In this document: in pieces, positions 60,601 to 61,724 of the stretch
How positions within the stretch are numbered: the first letter of the stretch is position 1
Layout of the letters: each line of letters starts with the position of its first letter
Assembly: GCA_907163375.1 (NCBI GenBank)
Contig: CAJQUW010009227.1
Span: 248,001 to 312,000 of the forward strand
Reading direction: 5' to 3'
Length of the DNA stretch: 64,000 nt
Origin: Prostheceraeus crozeri
Taxonomy: Eukaryota; Platyhelminthes; Polycladida; Euryleptidae
Position numbers and translations under genes: made by a program
The notes under the pieces: generated by a model
What the model saw: only the letters and a program-made list of their open reading frames with translations
Told to the model about the DNA's origin: nothing
The model's database searches: none

Positions 60601-61724
60601 GAAGACGCAGCCTTTTGTTTTCGGTGAGACTGAGGGACTGGACCATAAGTTGGCGTTGAAACGTCTGAATACAGCTGCAGCTCTACCAATGCGCCGATTT
60701 AATTCGGTTTCCAAGCAGCCATTTGAAGTGACAGTGGAGCCCAGGTAAACGAATTCATTGACTTTCTCAAGGGGTTCCCCTGCCAGAAAGATGGTGTCTG
60801 GTCTGCTATGAGTGTCAAGAATTTTGCTTTTTCCTGTATTTATTTTAAGGCCGATTTTTCTTTTCACACGCTCAAACTTAAGAAAACGGAATGATTCGAG
60901 AATTTTTCACATTATAACTATACAGAAATAAAATAACACAGCAATAATCCAACATTGGGCTGTTGATCTTTGTCAATCAGCTCCAGTCATGATGACATGC
61001 TCGTGTAATATGTGATTTCTTCTAGCACTGTGCATCCATGTTACTAGTTGTCCGAACACCAAATTATTGAATTCTGAAAGATCATTGCATACCGTCATTT
61101 TACTCATCAAAATTCGTTTATTTGTTGACATGCAATCATTACAATCACTCGAATATAATCTACGGCTGAAAGACAAGAATTATGAGTAAGTATACACGTG
61201 AGTATCTCCCGGTGATTGTTTTATAGATGGAGAGAGTTTCCTTAGTTAGTTGTCAGTAAACTGTACACACTTTATTGAACACTGAAAGTGATTTTTGTTT
61301 GTATGCTTTCGTTTCCTCTCACAAATTCATTTTTACGTGAACAGATCGGTTGCAAACATATAATATACAGATTCTGATTCACACTAGAAGGAGCGTATCA
61401 AATAGAAACTTAGATTGCAAAGTCTTAATTGGAAGCAAGTTTTCAACAACATTTCTTTCAAAATCCTAGTTGTAATCCACATATTGTTTACATAACACAC
61501 GAAGAAAGTGAAATTTCATCAAACTGTGCGACAATTATTATCAATTTTGTATTTTAGATATTCCTGAGAAGGACGGTATGGCAATCAAAATTGAACCTGC
61601 AGAACTGAAATCAGGGAATTCAGCGAGCATATTTTGCATTGCTCCAAAATCAATTCCACCTCCTGTATTGAAATGGAACATTTCGTCAACAAGTCTCAAG
61701 AACAGCGTGAGGCCTTTGTCGGAT
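735..61724 (+). CDS. Giant tandem immunoglobulin-domain gene, partial (33 exons seen)
   Basis: The exons encode 16 complete Ig domains plus half of a seventeenth, about 1,814 codons in 61 kb. Two domain kinds alternate, A then B. In A, exon A1 supplies the B-strand Cys and C-strand Trp, and exon A2 supplies the F-strand Cys within a motif like IRC.V.HELL. In B, exon B1 supplies Cys and Trp, and exon B2 supplies Cys in a motif like VKR.MN.F.L.C.VSQ. The Y/F-P-P linkers and the absence of the classic DxGxYxC motif fit C2-set_2/CD80-like domains of nephrin/kirre-type adhesion proteins (family knowledge). All introns are GT-AG, phase 0 inside and phase 1 between domains. Signal peptide, membrane anchor and other domains were not found and probably lie outside. 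Many N-glycosylation sequons imply an extracellular protein. Function is inferred as adhesion or recognition; whether all exons join one transcript or are alternatives cannot be seen. Confidence 0.85.
902..2678 (+). other. Intron within domain 1A
   Basis: 1,777 bp, phase 0. Mostly AT-rich unique-looking sequence; the only thing recognised is a weak LINE tail near its 3' part. Confidence 0.6.
2370..2530 (-). mobile_element. Possible LINE 3' tail (degraded)
   Basis: Minus-strand translation gives W-Q-Q-I-V-Q-D-T-A-K-G, which resembles the end of many non-LTR reverse-transcriptase ORFs (pattern DR..W..IV...A). The aspartate just upstream lies in a shifted frame, so the copy is broken. Only this short stretch is recognisable. 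Confidence 0.3.
2679..2835 (+). CDS. Ig exon 1-A2 (second half of domain 1A)
   Basis: Begins in phase 0 with IEKYENNT, which carries the sequon shared by all A2 exons. The core Trp is in PEWN and the F-strand Cys in IRCTVAHELL. 157 nt; the last base starts the next domain's Tyr codon. Confidence 0.9.
2836..3511 (+). other. Intron between domains 1A and 1B
   Basis: 676 bp, phase 1. Nothing recognised. Confidence 0.6.
3512..3693 (+). CDS. Ig exon 1-B1 (first half of domain 1B)
   Basis: Y-P-P start, SSVLVED motif, B-strand Cys in TFVCSISE and Trp in ISWYIY. Two sequons follow (NTS and NET). 182 nt, phase 1 in and phase 0 out. Confidence 0.9.
3694..5022 (+). other. Intron within domain 1B
   Basis: 1,329 bp, phase 0. 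No coding or repeat structure recognised, although the last few hundred bases are slightly more GC-rich than the rest. Confidence 0.6.
5023..5179 (+). CDS. Ig exon 1-B2 (second half of domain 1B)
   Basis: Acceptor chosen at ttattttccag; a second AG eight bases on (actttcag) would shift the frame and was rejected. Contains VRSTF, VKRNMN, Cys in FRVFCVVSQ and sequon NIS. At 157 nt it is one codon longer than all other B2 exons; the extra residue lies near the N-terminus. Confidence 0.88.
5180..6042 (+). other. Intron between domains 1B and 2A
   Basis: 863 bp, phase 1. Nothing recognised. Confidence 0.6.
6043..6209 (+). CDS. Ig exon 2-A1
   Basis: Y-P-P start, MIEPEEL, Cys in IFCISP, Trp in LKWEI. 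No sequon. The segment after Trp (QSLQDASDPITE) is the most divergent of the A1 set. Confidence 0.9.
6210..6980 (+). other. Intron within domain 2A
   Basis: 771 bp, phase 0. Nothing recognised. Confidence 0.6.
6981..7137 (+). CDS. Ig exon 2-A2
   Basis: Starts PSQFKNET (sequon), Trp in SMWNNK, Cys in VRCVISHELL. Ends in phase 1 before gtgag. Confidence 0.9.
7138..7791 (+). other. Intron between domains 2A and 2B
   Basis: 654 bp, phase 1. Nothing recognised. Confidence 0.6.
7792..7973 (+). CDS. Ig exon 2-B1
   Basis: F-P-P start (split Phe codon), NSVLVEG, Cys in FACNVPEAN, Trp in VKWLLK, sequon NTS directly after. Confidence 0.9.
8391..8572. mobile_element. SINE-derived palindromic element
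   Basis: Two inverted arms (aatctcaacagatgcaacca near 8432 and the complementary end near 8556) flank a B-box-like centre, ggttcaaacctacccacgac. It shares its ends (agacaagtaacctgg, ccaccacgagacatg) with the SINE copies at about 44605 and 44960, so it looks like two family members in inverted orientation, or one folded copy. Confidence 0.6.
8712..8825 (-). mobile_element. tRNA-derived SINE
   Basis: On the minus strand the head reads gcgtggcctagtgaagaagg (A box) and ggttcgattcctaggtcagg (B box), spaced as in a tRNA. The 3' body is short and the edges are approximate. Confidence 0.65.
9413..9566 (+). CDS. Ig exon 2-B2
   Basis: Starts MKKEKYGGL, then RSTF, VKRDMNGF, Cys in LTCLVSQ, sequon NVT and LRVK. 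The leading Met is an internal residue, not a start, because the acceptor cag precedes it directly. Confidence 0.9.
9567..11903 (+). other. Intron between domains 2B and 3A
   Basis: 2,337 bp, phase 1. Several chance ORFs on both strands (for example 11038-11337 and 11424-11711) lack family motifs. Nothing recognised. Confidence 0.6.
11904..12070 (+). CDS. Ig exon 3-A1
   Basis: Y-P-P-G-N-D-G start, IKIQPSIL, Cys in MFCVAP, Trp in LTWNMS (sequon). 167 nt, donor gtaagt. Confidence 0.9.
12071..13211 (+). other. Intron within domain 3A
   Basis: 1,141 bp, phase 0. A short hairpin (agggatgcgga with its complement tccgcatccct, 12987-13032) is the only structure noticed. Confidence 0.6.
12987..13032. 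repeat. Short inverted repeat (hairpin)
   Basis: Arms agggatgcgga and tccgcatccct enclose about 24 bases. Origin unknown; it could be a remnant end of a small DNA element. Confidence 0.5.
13212..13368 (+). CDS. Ig exon 3-A2
   Basis: Starts TGPYENNT, Trp in PEWNME, Cys in IRCKISHELL, with a second sequon NAT further on. The donor is gtacgt rather than the gtaag or gtgag seen elsewhere. Confidence 0.9.
13369..13772 (+). other. Intron between domains 3A and 3B
   Basis: 404 bp, phase 1. Nothing recognised. Confidence 0.6.
13773..13954 (+). CDS. Ig exon 3-B1
   Basis: Y-P-P-E start, SSVLVEDIK, Cys in FECDVPEAN, Trp in VKWSLL, sequon NVS, then EDYGR. Donor gtgaga. Confidence 0.9.
14143..14296 (+). 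CDS. Ig exon 3-B2
   Basis: Only 188 bp after exon 3-B1, the shortest intron of the array. Contains LKSTF, VKRAMNGF, Cys in VICTVSQ, sequon NYS and LEVK. Confidence 0.9.
14671..14754. repeat. Hairpin element, core gccgtcgtccgaagcc
   Basis: Ends ttcagat and atctgaa are inverted, with further pairing of aatcaca and tgtgatt inside. The core closely matches that of the hairpin at 38715-38830 (gccgtcaggcccgaagcc), so the two belong to one small family. Confidence 0.5.
14764..14880 (-). mobile_element. tRNA-derived SINE fragment
   Basis: Minus-strand head ggccttgtggtctgagggca; the plus-strand stretch gcgacgttggagcttgagga and the tail aagcactgctttaacg recur in the SINE at 44605-44785. Abuts the hairpin element on its left. 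Confidence 0.6.
15102..15215 (+). mobile_element. tRNA-derived SINE
   Basis: Head ggtctccttgacacagtggt is the counterpart of ggtctccgtagcacagtggt at 53477, and both share a gtcagcaccg tail. It is shorter than the 53-kb copy, consistent with internal deletion. Confidence 0.6.
17229..17395 (+). CDS. Ig exon 4-A1
   Basis: Y-A-P start, FIKIEPTKL, Cys in LFCVAP, Trp in MKWNIS (sequon). Closest in sequence to 7-A1 rather than to its neighbour 5-A1. Confidence 0.9.
17562..18547. mobile_element. Non-autonomous TIR DNA transposon with TA flanks
   Basis: Left end cactgtaaatcgct and right end agcgatttacagtg are perfect inverted repeats; with the flanking cgta/tacg the match extends to 18 bp. TA on both sides fits a TA target duplication. 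The interior has many tatg/cata motifs, and one stretch (tcgtatgygattgatat) occurs directly repeated near both ends. No transposase is recognisable. Confidence 0.65.
19183..20374 (+). pseudogene. Tc1/mariner-class transposase, broken
   Basis: The N-terminal part (from 19183) reads QRSQIVELFFVNNRSIFEAQ, a helix-turn-helix of the DUF4817 type. The first catalytic Asp lies in MTDEPHF near 19650. The C-terminal block (19874-20374) holds WFQQDGATCH (second Asp) and PRSTDLSPDFCLWG (third acidic residue). The blocks lie in different frames and an 85-bp insert interrupts the region after KHNYRF, so no functional enzyme is expected. Confidence 0.8.
19699..19813. repeat. Small insertion with 15-bp direct repeats
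   Basis: The sequence aattatcgttttttg stands at 19699-19713 and again at 19799-19813. Family transposases read straight through this point, so the 85 bases between are an insertion into the transposon. The long duplication is more like a retroposition event than a cut-and-paste insertion. Confidence 0.6.
21608..21764 (+). CDS. Ig exon 4-A2
   Basis: Starts IGQYENDT, Trp in PQWNTK, Cys in VGCDVSHELL. Differs from exon 5-A2 at only two residues, marking a recent duplication. IRC of other units is VGC here. Confidence 0.9.
21765..23669 (+). other. Intron between domains 4A and 4B
   Basis: 1,905 bp, phase 1. Contains the hAT remnant. The last 200 bases resemble the matching intron end before exon 5-B1. 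Confidence 0.6.
22026..23100 (+). mobile_element. hAT-class DNA transposon remnant
   Basis: Around 22630-22770 one frame reads LAKLA, then SERIFSSTGRILEDDKA, the C-terminal dimerisation block typical of hAT transposases, ended by a stop and a shift. The right end read inward is cagagacctgcgcag, typical of hAT termini. The left end is only partly complementary, both ends carry many gcggtg motifs, and the flanks share taatt. Boundaries are tentative. Confidence 0.5.
23670..23851 (+). CDS. Ig exon 4-B1
   Basis: Y-P-P-E-A-K start, SPVLVEDIK, Cys in FVCTVPEAN, Trp in VTWFLR, sequon NVS. Differs from 5-B1 at very few bases (NDYGNA here, EDYGNV there). Confidence 0.9.
23852..24371 (+). other. Intron within domain 4B
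   Basis: 520 bp, phase 0. Nothing recognised. Confidence 0.6.
24372..24525 (+). CDS. Ig exon 4-B2
   Basis: Starts IIKGKNGGLGLRSTF, then VKRGMTGF, Cys in LSCVVSQ, sequon NLS, LRVK. Near-copy of 5-B2. Confidence 0.9.
24526..25380 (+). other. Intron between domains 4B and 5A
   Basis: 855 bp, phase 1. Apart from the CT microsatellite and a short aat run, nothing is recognised. Confidence 0.6.
24590..24672. repeat. (CT)n microsatellite
   Basis: About 41 uninterrupted ct dinucleotides, beginning about 65 bases after the donor of exon 4-B2. A minus-strand ORF rich in Arg-Glu across it is an artefact of the repeat. Confidence 0.95.
25381..25547 (+). CDS. Ig exon 5-A1
   Basis: Y-V-P start, IVIQPDIL, SGAAA, Cys in VFCISP, Trp in LTWNIS (sequon) and a second sequon NKS. 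Its best match is 6-A1, not 4-A1. Donor gtaagg. Confidence 0.9.
25548..27255 (+). other. Intron within domain 5A
   Basis: 1,708 bp, phase 0. Dominated by the foldback element; nothing else recognised. Confidence 0.6.
26430..27068. mobile_element. Foldback DNA element (long inverted repeat)
   Basis: Left arm (tcgtcgtgtaatgaaaaaac, then acggtctcgacttttcgagc and tgcctgcttttatatcaata) returns in inverted order on the right, ending tttttcattacacgatga. Inner arms gtgcacttttctaatatgga and the complementary tccgtattagaaaagtgcac close on a loop of under 100 bases. The left half has an extra piece of about 90 bp. No transposase is present. Confidence 0.85.
27256..27412 (+). CDS. Ig exon 5-A2
   Basis: Near-identical to 4-A2: IGQYENDT, PQWNTRS, VGCDVSHELL. 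Acceptor is tttgtag. Confidence 0.9.
27413..28340 (+). other. Intron between domains 5A and 5B
   Basis: 928 bp, phase 1. Contains one copy of an interspersed repeat also found near 55745. The end near 28260 resembles the intron end before 4-B1. Confidence 0.6.
27787..28016. repeat. Interspersed repeat, copy 1
   Basis: Shares blocks in the same order with 55745-55955: ttttgaaaatcgag, ttttgtcaatttcttgcaa, accattgaaaaa against accatgaaaaaa, catccacaaatg against catccaaaaatg, caataa, and acactgtcatt. Family unknown. Confidence 0.55.
28341..28522 (+). CDS. Ig exon 5-B1
   Basis: Near-copy of 4-B1 with Y-P-P-E-A-K, VLVEDIK, FVCTVPEAN, VTWFLR and sequon NVS. A handful of base changes, several of them silent, suggests recent duplication or gene conversion. 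Confidence 0.9.
28523..29346 (+). other. Intron within domain 5B
   Basis: 824 bp, phase 0. Nothing recognised. Confidence 0.6.
29347..29500 (+). CDS. Ig exon 5-B2
   Basis: IMKGKYGGLGLRSTF, VKRDMTGL, Cys in LTCVVSQ, sequon NLS, IRVK. Near-copy of 4-B2. Confidence 0.9.
29501..30560 (+). other. Intron between domains 5B and 6A
   Basis: 1,060 bp, phase 1. Nothing recognised. Confidence 0.6.
30561..30727 (+). CDS. Ig exon 6-A1
   Basis: Y-V-P-E start, MVIEPSLL, SGAAA, Cys in VFCISP, Trp in LTWNIT (sequon). Donor gtatat is weak compared with the rest. Confidence 0.88.
30728..31595 (+). other. Intron within domain 6A
   Basis: 868 bp, phase 0. Nothing recognised. Confidence 0.6.
31596..31752 (+). 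CDS. Ig exon 6-A2
   Basis: VHQYENET (sequon), Trp in PIWNKE, Cys in IRCIVSHELL. Followed by the largest intron of the array. Confidence 0.9.
31753..34344 (+). other. First part of the 9.1-kb intron between domains 6A and 6B
   Basis: Phase 1 intron. No exon of the Ig array is visible here. GC-rich ggcggccggccgcggccg near 33318 and a possible short acidic ORF at 33598 are the only points noted. Confidence 0.55.
33598..33771 (+). CDS. Possible acidic exon or ORF remnant, unidentified
   Basis: One frame is open from just after a stop at 33595 to a tag at 33769. It contains LSELHDKELKKDSCDEEDTE, then EISISEDEGIEERHI and EARRTAYGP before the stop. The charged composition looks coding rather than random and would suit a cytoplasmic tail or a transposon ORF. 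A possible acceptor (ctacttag, 33601-33608) would give a phase-2 intron, which does not match the phase-1 rule of the Ig array. I do not recognise a family. Confidence 0.2.
   Translation, partial: LLLRKTLSELHDKELKKDSCDEEDTEISISEDEGIEERHIYREARRTAYGPQKLNNY
34345..35612 (-). CDS. Lectin gene block 3: end of CTLD 3, CTLD 4, C-terminus
   Basis: The frame is open from the homopolymer onward, and the first internal Met is at 35430. MNAICEH closes CTLD 3. CTLD 4 spans about residues 51-164 counted from that Met (KSACKKRNGELAVIR to GAICKI). A C-terminal region of about 195 residues follows (FLVLFYDYEF, LCDIKCQC) with no recognised domain, then a stop at 34345. Confidence 0.75.
34345..38472 (-). CDS. 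Nested secreted protein with about four C-type-lectin-like domains, reading frame interrupted twice
   Basis: A 4.1-kb gene lying antisense inside an intron of the Ig gene. It starts at the Met at 38472, followed by a hydrophobic signal-peptide-like stretch (residues 1-20, ending near QGQC). A beta-rich region of about 220 residues follows, then C-type-lectin-like domains recognised by F..A...C...GG.LA and a closing aIC or fFC. The classic sugar-binding EPN/QPD and WND motifs are not seen, so carbohydrate binding is doubtful. No membrane span was found near the C-terminus, so secretion is likely. There is no evident intron. The frame changes twice, near 36670 and in a nine-base T run (A on the coding strand) at 35616-35624. 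These are either real mutations or sequencing errors. The multi-CTLD layout loosely recalls polycystin-like or secreted lectin proteins, but the family is not established. Confidence 0.7.
35609..36673 (-). CDS. Lectin gene block 2: CTLD 2 and start of CTLD 3
   Basis: 354 codons in a frame shifted relative to block 1, overlapping it by 13 bases. It opens with VTCDRSK. CTLD 2 lies at about 147-236 (DAFALCQLRGGRLATH to IGFFCRYD). CTLD 3 begins near 311 (FAEAIRKCNQLGGRLATID) and is cut by the frame change in the homopolymer. Confidence 0.75.
   Translation of the reverse strand: MFLVTCDRSKIETMEDGYARVNYIDELMINGRNKLHAVKPTKGRGTNEWSLEYKNNYIFGSSYSNWQYFQHCHHIHEECNVILENYKLGSHQCFYMKSVKDKGCLNVENYNDEQWIKKTYANNACSFYRLVKELYVNEPRVANKFGDWLQFIPAKSSYSDAFALCQLRGGRLATHNFSKTFSLTVEIMNKLAKKGDKESCFSSHNMTRFSKNVRKCEARFTASWKYKDDIGFFCRYDIRNYAETAYNCSTQYVTDNCKVNVKVARRCNRHCGFNPWLISAANTIPIDQALKRAPKPSKNSNRVFAYSNGRKWKWFEIIRGKYTFAEAIRKCNQLGGRLATIDNENEERMIKKNQ
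36661..38472 (-). CDS. Lectin gene block 1: signal peptide, N-terminal region, CTLD 1
   Basis: 603 codons. Residues 1-20 form the signal peptide. Residues 20-230 carry paired Cys and sequons without a firm match; GNNIITVVVKC near 200 has the look of a beta-sandwich strand. CTLD 1 spans about 240-380 (KFEKASKVCQNQGGMLAIV to GAICQYP). A further 220 residues without assigned domain follow. Confidence 0.75.
   Translation of the reverse strand: MAHVTFLLPVIMMASFQGQCLISAKLISATVELIDFTVLSHGCEMHGMWIWLAAEVEPKQISSTLPHFNFTMYSSSTSEHYYPHTFGNTASFLACMVPDLQGYITFTITARHGNAQYSRTWVHRVLHHTINVHLSYHRSSILGMIRAHCHHPTIANYRIKFDFISCDIKNVSWSIESTKLKGNGDKIRIPNIGKILQSLGNNIITVVVKCNPSWRKNPITVRINKAITFTPDWSAFSMGNERWFDYTPGSYKFEKASKVCQNQGGMLAIVQGSAEEHFVFRMLKEVYKEVQYVNLPSDRYQRALLLAQYYAPMAYVGPRMETNSAMRWKRIHEKSKHSARFARKESGYCVTMTSDNPGYYPTPCDSATMDSYTIGAICQYPLKETKLYILIDKHFVNYTTEFGGFEECSMIINGTKWKQTTNGNTYGLKISSLHLARKPGWIKFKLVTDVLRRVLLGTIKSIWQWRGRVKPEFTKKYPTIAAECLPNNLGYPSETTTFCDKEGREYFFHEMETVKLKMISANDWLFLGIGAKRYILYVGPNKQKPRCLSDMMKYDQNYFIVEPFWSAIIKYPVTDYNRNDEFGLFLGIKFNRRRIIEMITCSL
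38715..38830. repeat. Hairpin element (MITE-like), core gccgtcaggcccgaagcc
   Basis: Arms tgatattacagtttaga and tctaaactgtaatatca pair perfectly, and gaaccgcaata pairs with tattgcggttc inside. Degenerate gaaccgcaatat motifs recur to 39060. Related to the hairpin at 14671-14754. Confidence 0.75.
40534..40617. repeat. Near-perfect palindrome upstream of exon 6-B1
   Basis: Arms caacgtttcgctcaccga and tcggtgagcaaaacgtcg, with further pairing of the inner gcgcagctgcg. The loop is almost absent. It ends about 240 bases before exon 6-B1. Confidence 0.7.
40861..41042 (+). CDS. Ig exon 6-B1
   Basis: F-P-P start, LVEDVK, Cys in FVCSVPTSN, Trp in IKWILR. Three sequons (NMT, NTS, NET). Donor gtaata. PTSN replaces the usual PEAN. 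Confidence 0.9.
42662..43859. mobile_element. Mutator-like non-autonomous DNA element
   Basis: Perfect 9-bp direct repeats (gggtagatc at 42653-42661 and 43860-43868) flank 1,198 bp. Ends are inverted: aaggttgggtcc at left and gacccaacctt at right. Both ends continue for about 100 bp in a ladder of cttgggtacc and cccaag motifs. A 9-bp duplication is the hallmark of Mutator-like elements (family knowledge). No transposase is seen inside. Confidence 0.7.
44605..44785 (-). mobile_element. tRNA-derived SINE
   Basis: Minus-strand A-box-like stretch ggccttgggttggtatggta and B box ggttcaaacc. Ends caaatctcaacggatgtaac and ggcactgctttaacg are shared with copies at 8391 and 14764. Confidence 0.65.
44960..45137 (+). 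mobile_element. tRNA-derived SINE adjacent to exon 6-B2
   Basis: A box ccttgtggttagagggtatg, B box ggttcaaaacc, then acgatgaggcccac and a 3' end ccaggttacttgtctaa. It finishes about 20 bases before exon 6-B2, so the branch-point region of that exon is probably SINE-derived. Confidence 0.7.
45157..45310 (+). CDS. Ig exon 6-B2
   Basis: EVDGAYGGRKI, then VLELTRVKRDMNGF, Cys in LVCEVSQ, LLVK. It is the only B2 exon with no N-glycosylation sequon (DVIVKE replaces the QNVTKE type). Confidence 0.9.
45311..48349 (+). other. Intron between domains 6B and 7A
   Basis: 3,039 bp, phase 1. Holds one retroelement fossil; nothing else recognised. Confidence 0.6.
46975..47315 (+). mobile_element. Retroelement fossil, C-terminal part of a polymerase ORF
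   Basis: Translation shows LTWDATVADSLAPSH and, further on, RYQFAPIAFETLGAPGPETL with a closing IQRIQFVILVGIAAAIRGT. This block recurs at the C-terminus of reverse-transcriptase-like ORFs of invertebrate retroelements. The copy is short, broken and apparently old. I cannot say firmly which retroelement class it belongs to. Confidence 0.55.
48350..48516 (+). CDS. Ig exon 7-A1
   Basis: Y-A-P-D start, FIKIEPSVL, Cys in LICVAP, Trp in MSWNIS (sequon), SVKPLKK end. Donor gtacgt. Confidence 0.9.
48517..50251 (+). other. Intron within domain 7A
   Basis: 1,735 bp, phase 0. A patch near 49690-50060 is more GC-rich and has atggcgcgc and complementary gcgcgc motifs, possibly an old repeat; not identified. 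Confidence 0.55.
50252..50408 (+). CDS. Ig exon 7-A2
   Basis: VKQFENDT (sequon), Trp in RQWNEE, Cys in VKCSVTQELM. HELL is replaced by QELM. Donor gtgag. Confidence 0.9.
50409..50918 (+). other. Intron between domains 7A and 7B
   Basis: 510 bp, phase 1. Nothing recognised. Confidence 0.6.
50919..51100 (+). CDS. Ig exon 7-B1
   Basis: F-P-P start, SSLLVEDVK, Cys in YICSAPEAN, Trp in IIWIIQ, sequons NGS and NAT. Confidence 0.9.
51669..51743 (+). tRNA. tRNA-like sequence, probable tRNA-Thr(AGT) pseudogene
   Basis: D arm gctc/gagc, T arm gtagg-ttcgaat-cctac and a 7-base 3' acceptor strand (cagccgc) are well formed. The 5' acceptor strand fits only if the c at 51675 is an insertion. The anticodon stem has one mismatch, and its loop ctagtta gives anticodon AGT. 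Copies of tttaatttcattgttg and ttaatttcattgttgc flank it about 290 bp apart. Confidence 0.5.
51950..52330 (-). mobile_element. LINE 3' fragment
   Basis: The minus-strand ORF (52230 to 52006) reads LQGLRWFGHVKRRNIDEPIR and then GGLRKKWLQIVNEDIEELG, the tail typical of non-LTR reverse-transcriptase ORFs. The upstream catalytic parts are missing. Nested in the piggyBac remnant. Confidence 0.7.
52343..52636 (+). pseudogene. piggyBac transposase C-terminal tail
   Basis: RRRVLLMELAIFLLQL is followed by a Cys-rich zinc-binding tail: CQPCPRDNDW, CIRCEQFACDEH, CTDCMEQ and stop. This CxxC...CxxC..C..H...CxxC pattern is the C-terminal domain of piggyBac transposases. The catalytic DDD core is not present upstream. 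Confidence 0.7.
53209..53362 (+). CDS. Ig exon 7-B2
   Basis: KMKGAYGGQSIRSVF, sequon NLT, VKRDMNNY, Cys in VVCVVSQ, LRVK. The usual C-terminal sequon is lost (MKVSKE). Confidence 0.9.
53363..54441 (+). other. Intron between domains 7B and 8A
   Basis: 1,079 bp, phase 1. Contains one SINE near its start; nothing else recognised. Confidence 0.6.
53474..53685 (+). mobile_element. tRNA-derived SINE (longest copy of its family)
   Basis: Head ggtctccgtagcacagtggt and ttaagtgcttggcctag give the A box; a diverged B box follows near agatggagccccg. The tail reads ctgtgtcagcaccgtcca and ggggaagtagtgacgtt. Shares head and tail with 15102-15215. Confidence 0.65.
54442..54608 (+). CDS. Ig exon 8-A1
   Basis: Y-P-P-D-N-D-G start, IKIEPESL, Cys in LFCIAP, Trp in LKWKIS. 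Lys after Trp removes the sequon found in 7-A1 and 9-A1. Confidence 0.9.
54811..55310. repeat. 41-bp minisatellite
   Basis: Ten ordered copies from 54853 to about 55262 of a 41-base unit beginning tgaactgcatccactgcctg and continuing actggccaataaaatacatc, with degenerate copies on both sides. The unit has no stop in any minus-strand frame, so three long overlapping minus-strand ORFs arise without being genes. Confidence 0.95.
55745..55955. repeat. Interspersed repeat, copy 2
   Basis: Counterpart of 27787-28016, sharing tttttgaaaatcgag, ttttgtcaatttcttgcaa and acactgtcattg in the same order and orientation. It differs by small indels, so the two copies are old. Confidence 0.55.
56751..56907 (+). 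CDS. Ig exon 8-A2
   Basis: DEQFQNET (sequon), Trp in SRWNKE, Cys in VKCIISQELL. Shares the VKC...QEL variant with 7-A2. Confidence 0.9.
56908..58552 (+). other. Intron between domains 8A and 8B
   Basis: 1,645 bp, phase 1. Chance ORFs only; nothing recognised. Confidence 0.6.
58553..58728 (+). CDS. Ig exon 8-B1
   Basis: F-P-P start, NPVLVEDEV, Cys in FVCSVPEAN, Trp in IKWILQ, sequons NLT and NGS. At 176 nt it is two codons shorter than every other B1; the loss lies in the loop after the second sequon. Confidence 0.9.
58729..59669 (+). other. Intron within domain 8B
   Basis: 941 bp, phase 0. Nothing recognised. Confidence 0.6.
59670..59823 (+). CDS. Ig exon 8-B2
   Basis: MGAGLNGGQRIRSTL, VKRSMNHF, Cys in LLCVVSH, sequon NIT, LKVK. 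The leading Met follows the acceptor ctctacag and is internal. Confidence 0.9.
59824..61557 (+). other. Intron between domains 8B and 9A
   Basis: 1,734 bp, phase 1. Half of it is a LINE fragment; 60880-61557 holds nothing recognised. Confidence 0.6.
60045..60880 (-). mobile_element. 5'-truncated LINE
   Basis: The first minus-strand ORF (60867 to 60436) starts GLKINTGKSKIL and contains VNEFVYLGSTVTSNGCLE and the thumb-region motif FTYGCESWRLS. A second ORF in another frame (60422 to 60102) carries HRRLTWFGHALRM and RKRGRQKMAWKRRL, the usual end of the ORF. A frameshift lies between them. The 3' end runs into an aagtc-rich tail near 60055. The palm with its YxDD motif is missing. Confidence 0.8.
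61558..61724 (+). CDS. Ig exon 9-A1 (last visible exon)
   Basis: Y-I-P start, IKIEPAEL, Cys in IFCIAP, Trp in LKWNIS (sequon), ending LSD before gtaagt in phase 0. Its A2 partner is not found in the remaining 2.3 kb, so the array should continue to the right. Confidence 0.9.
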
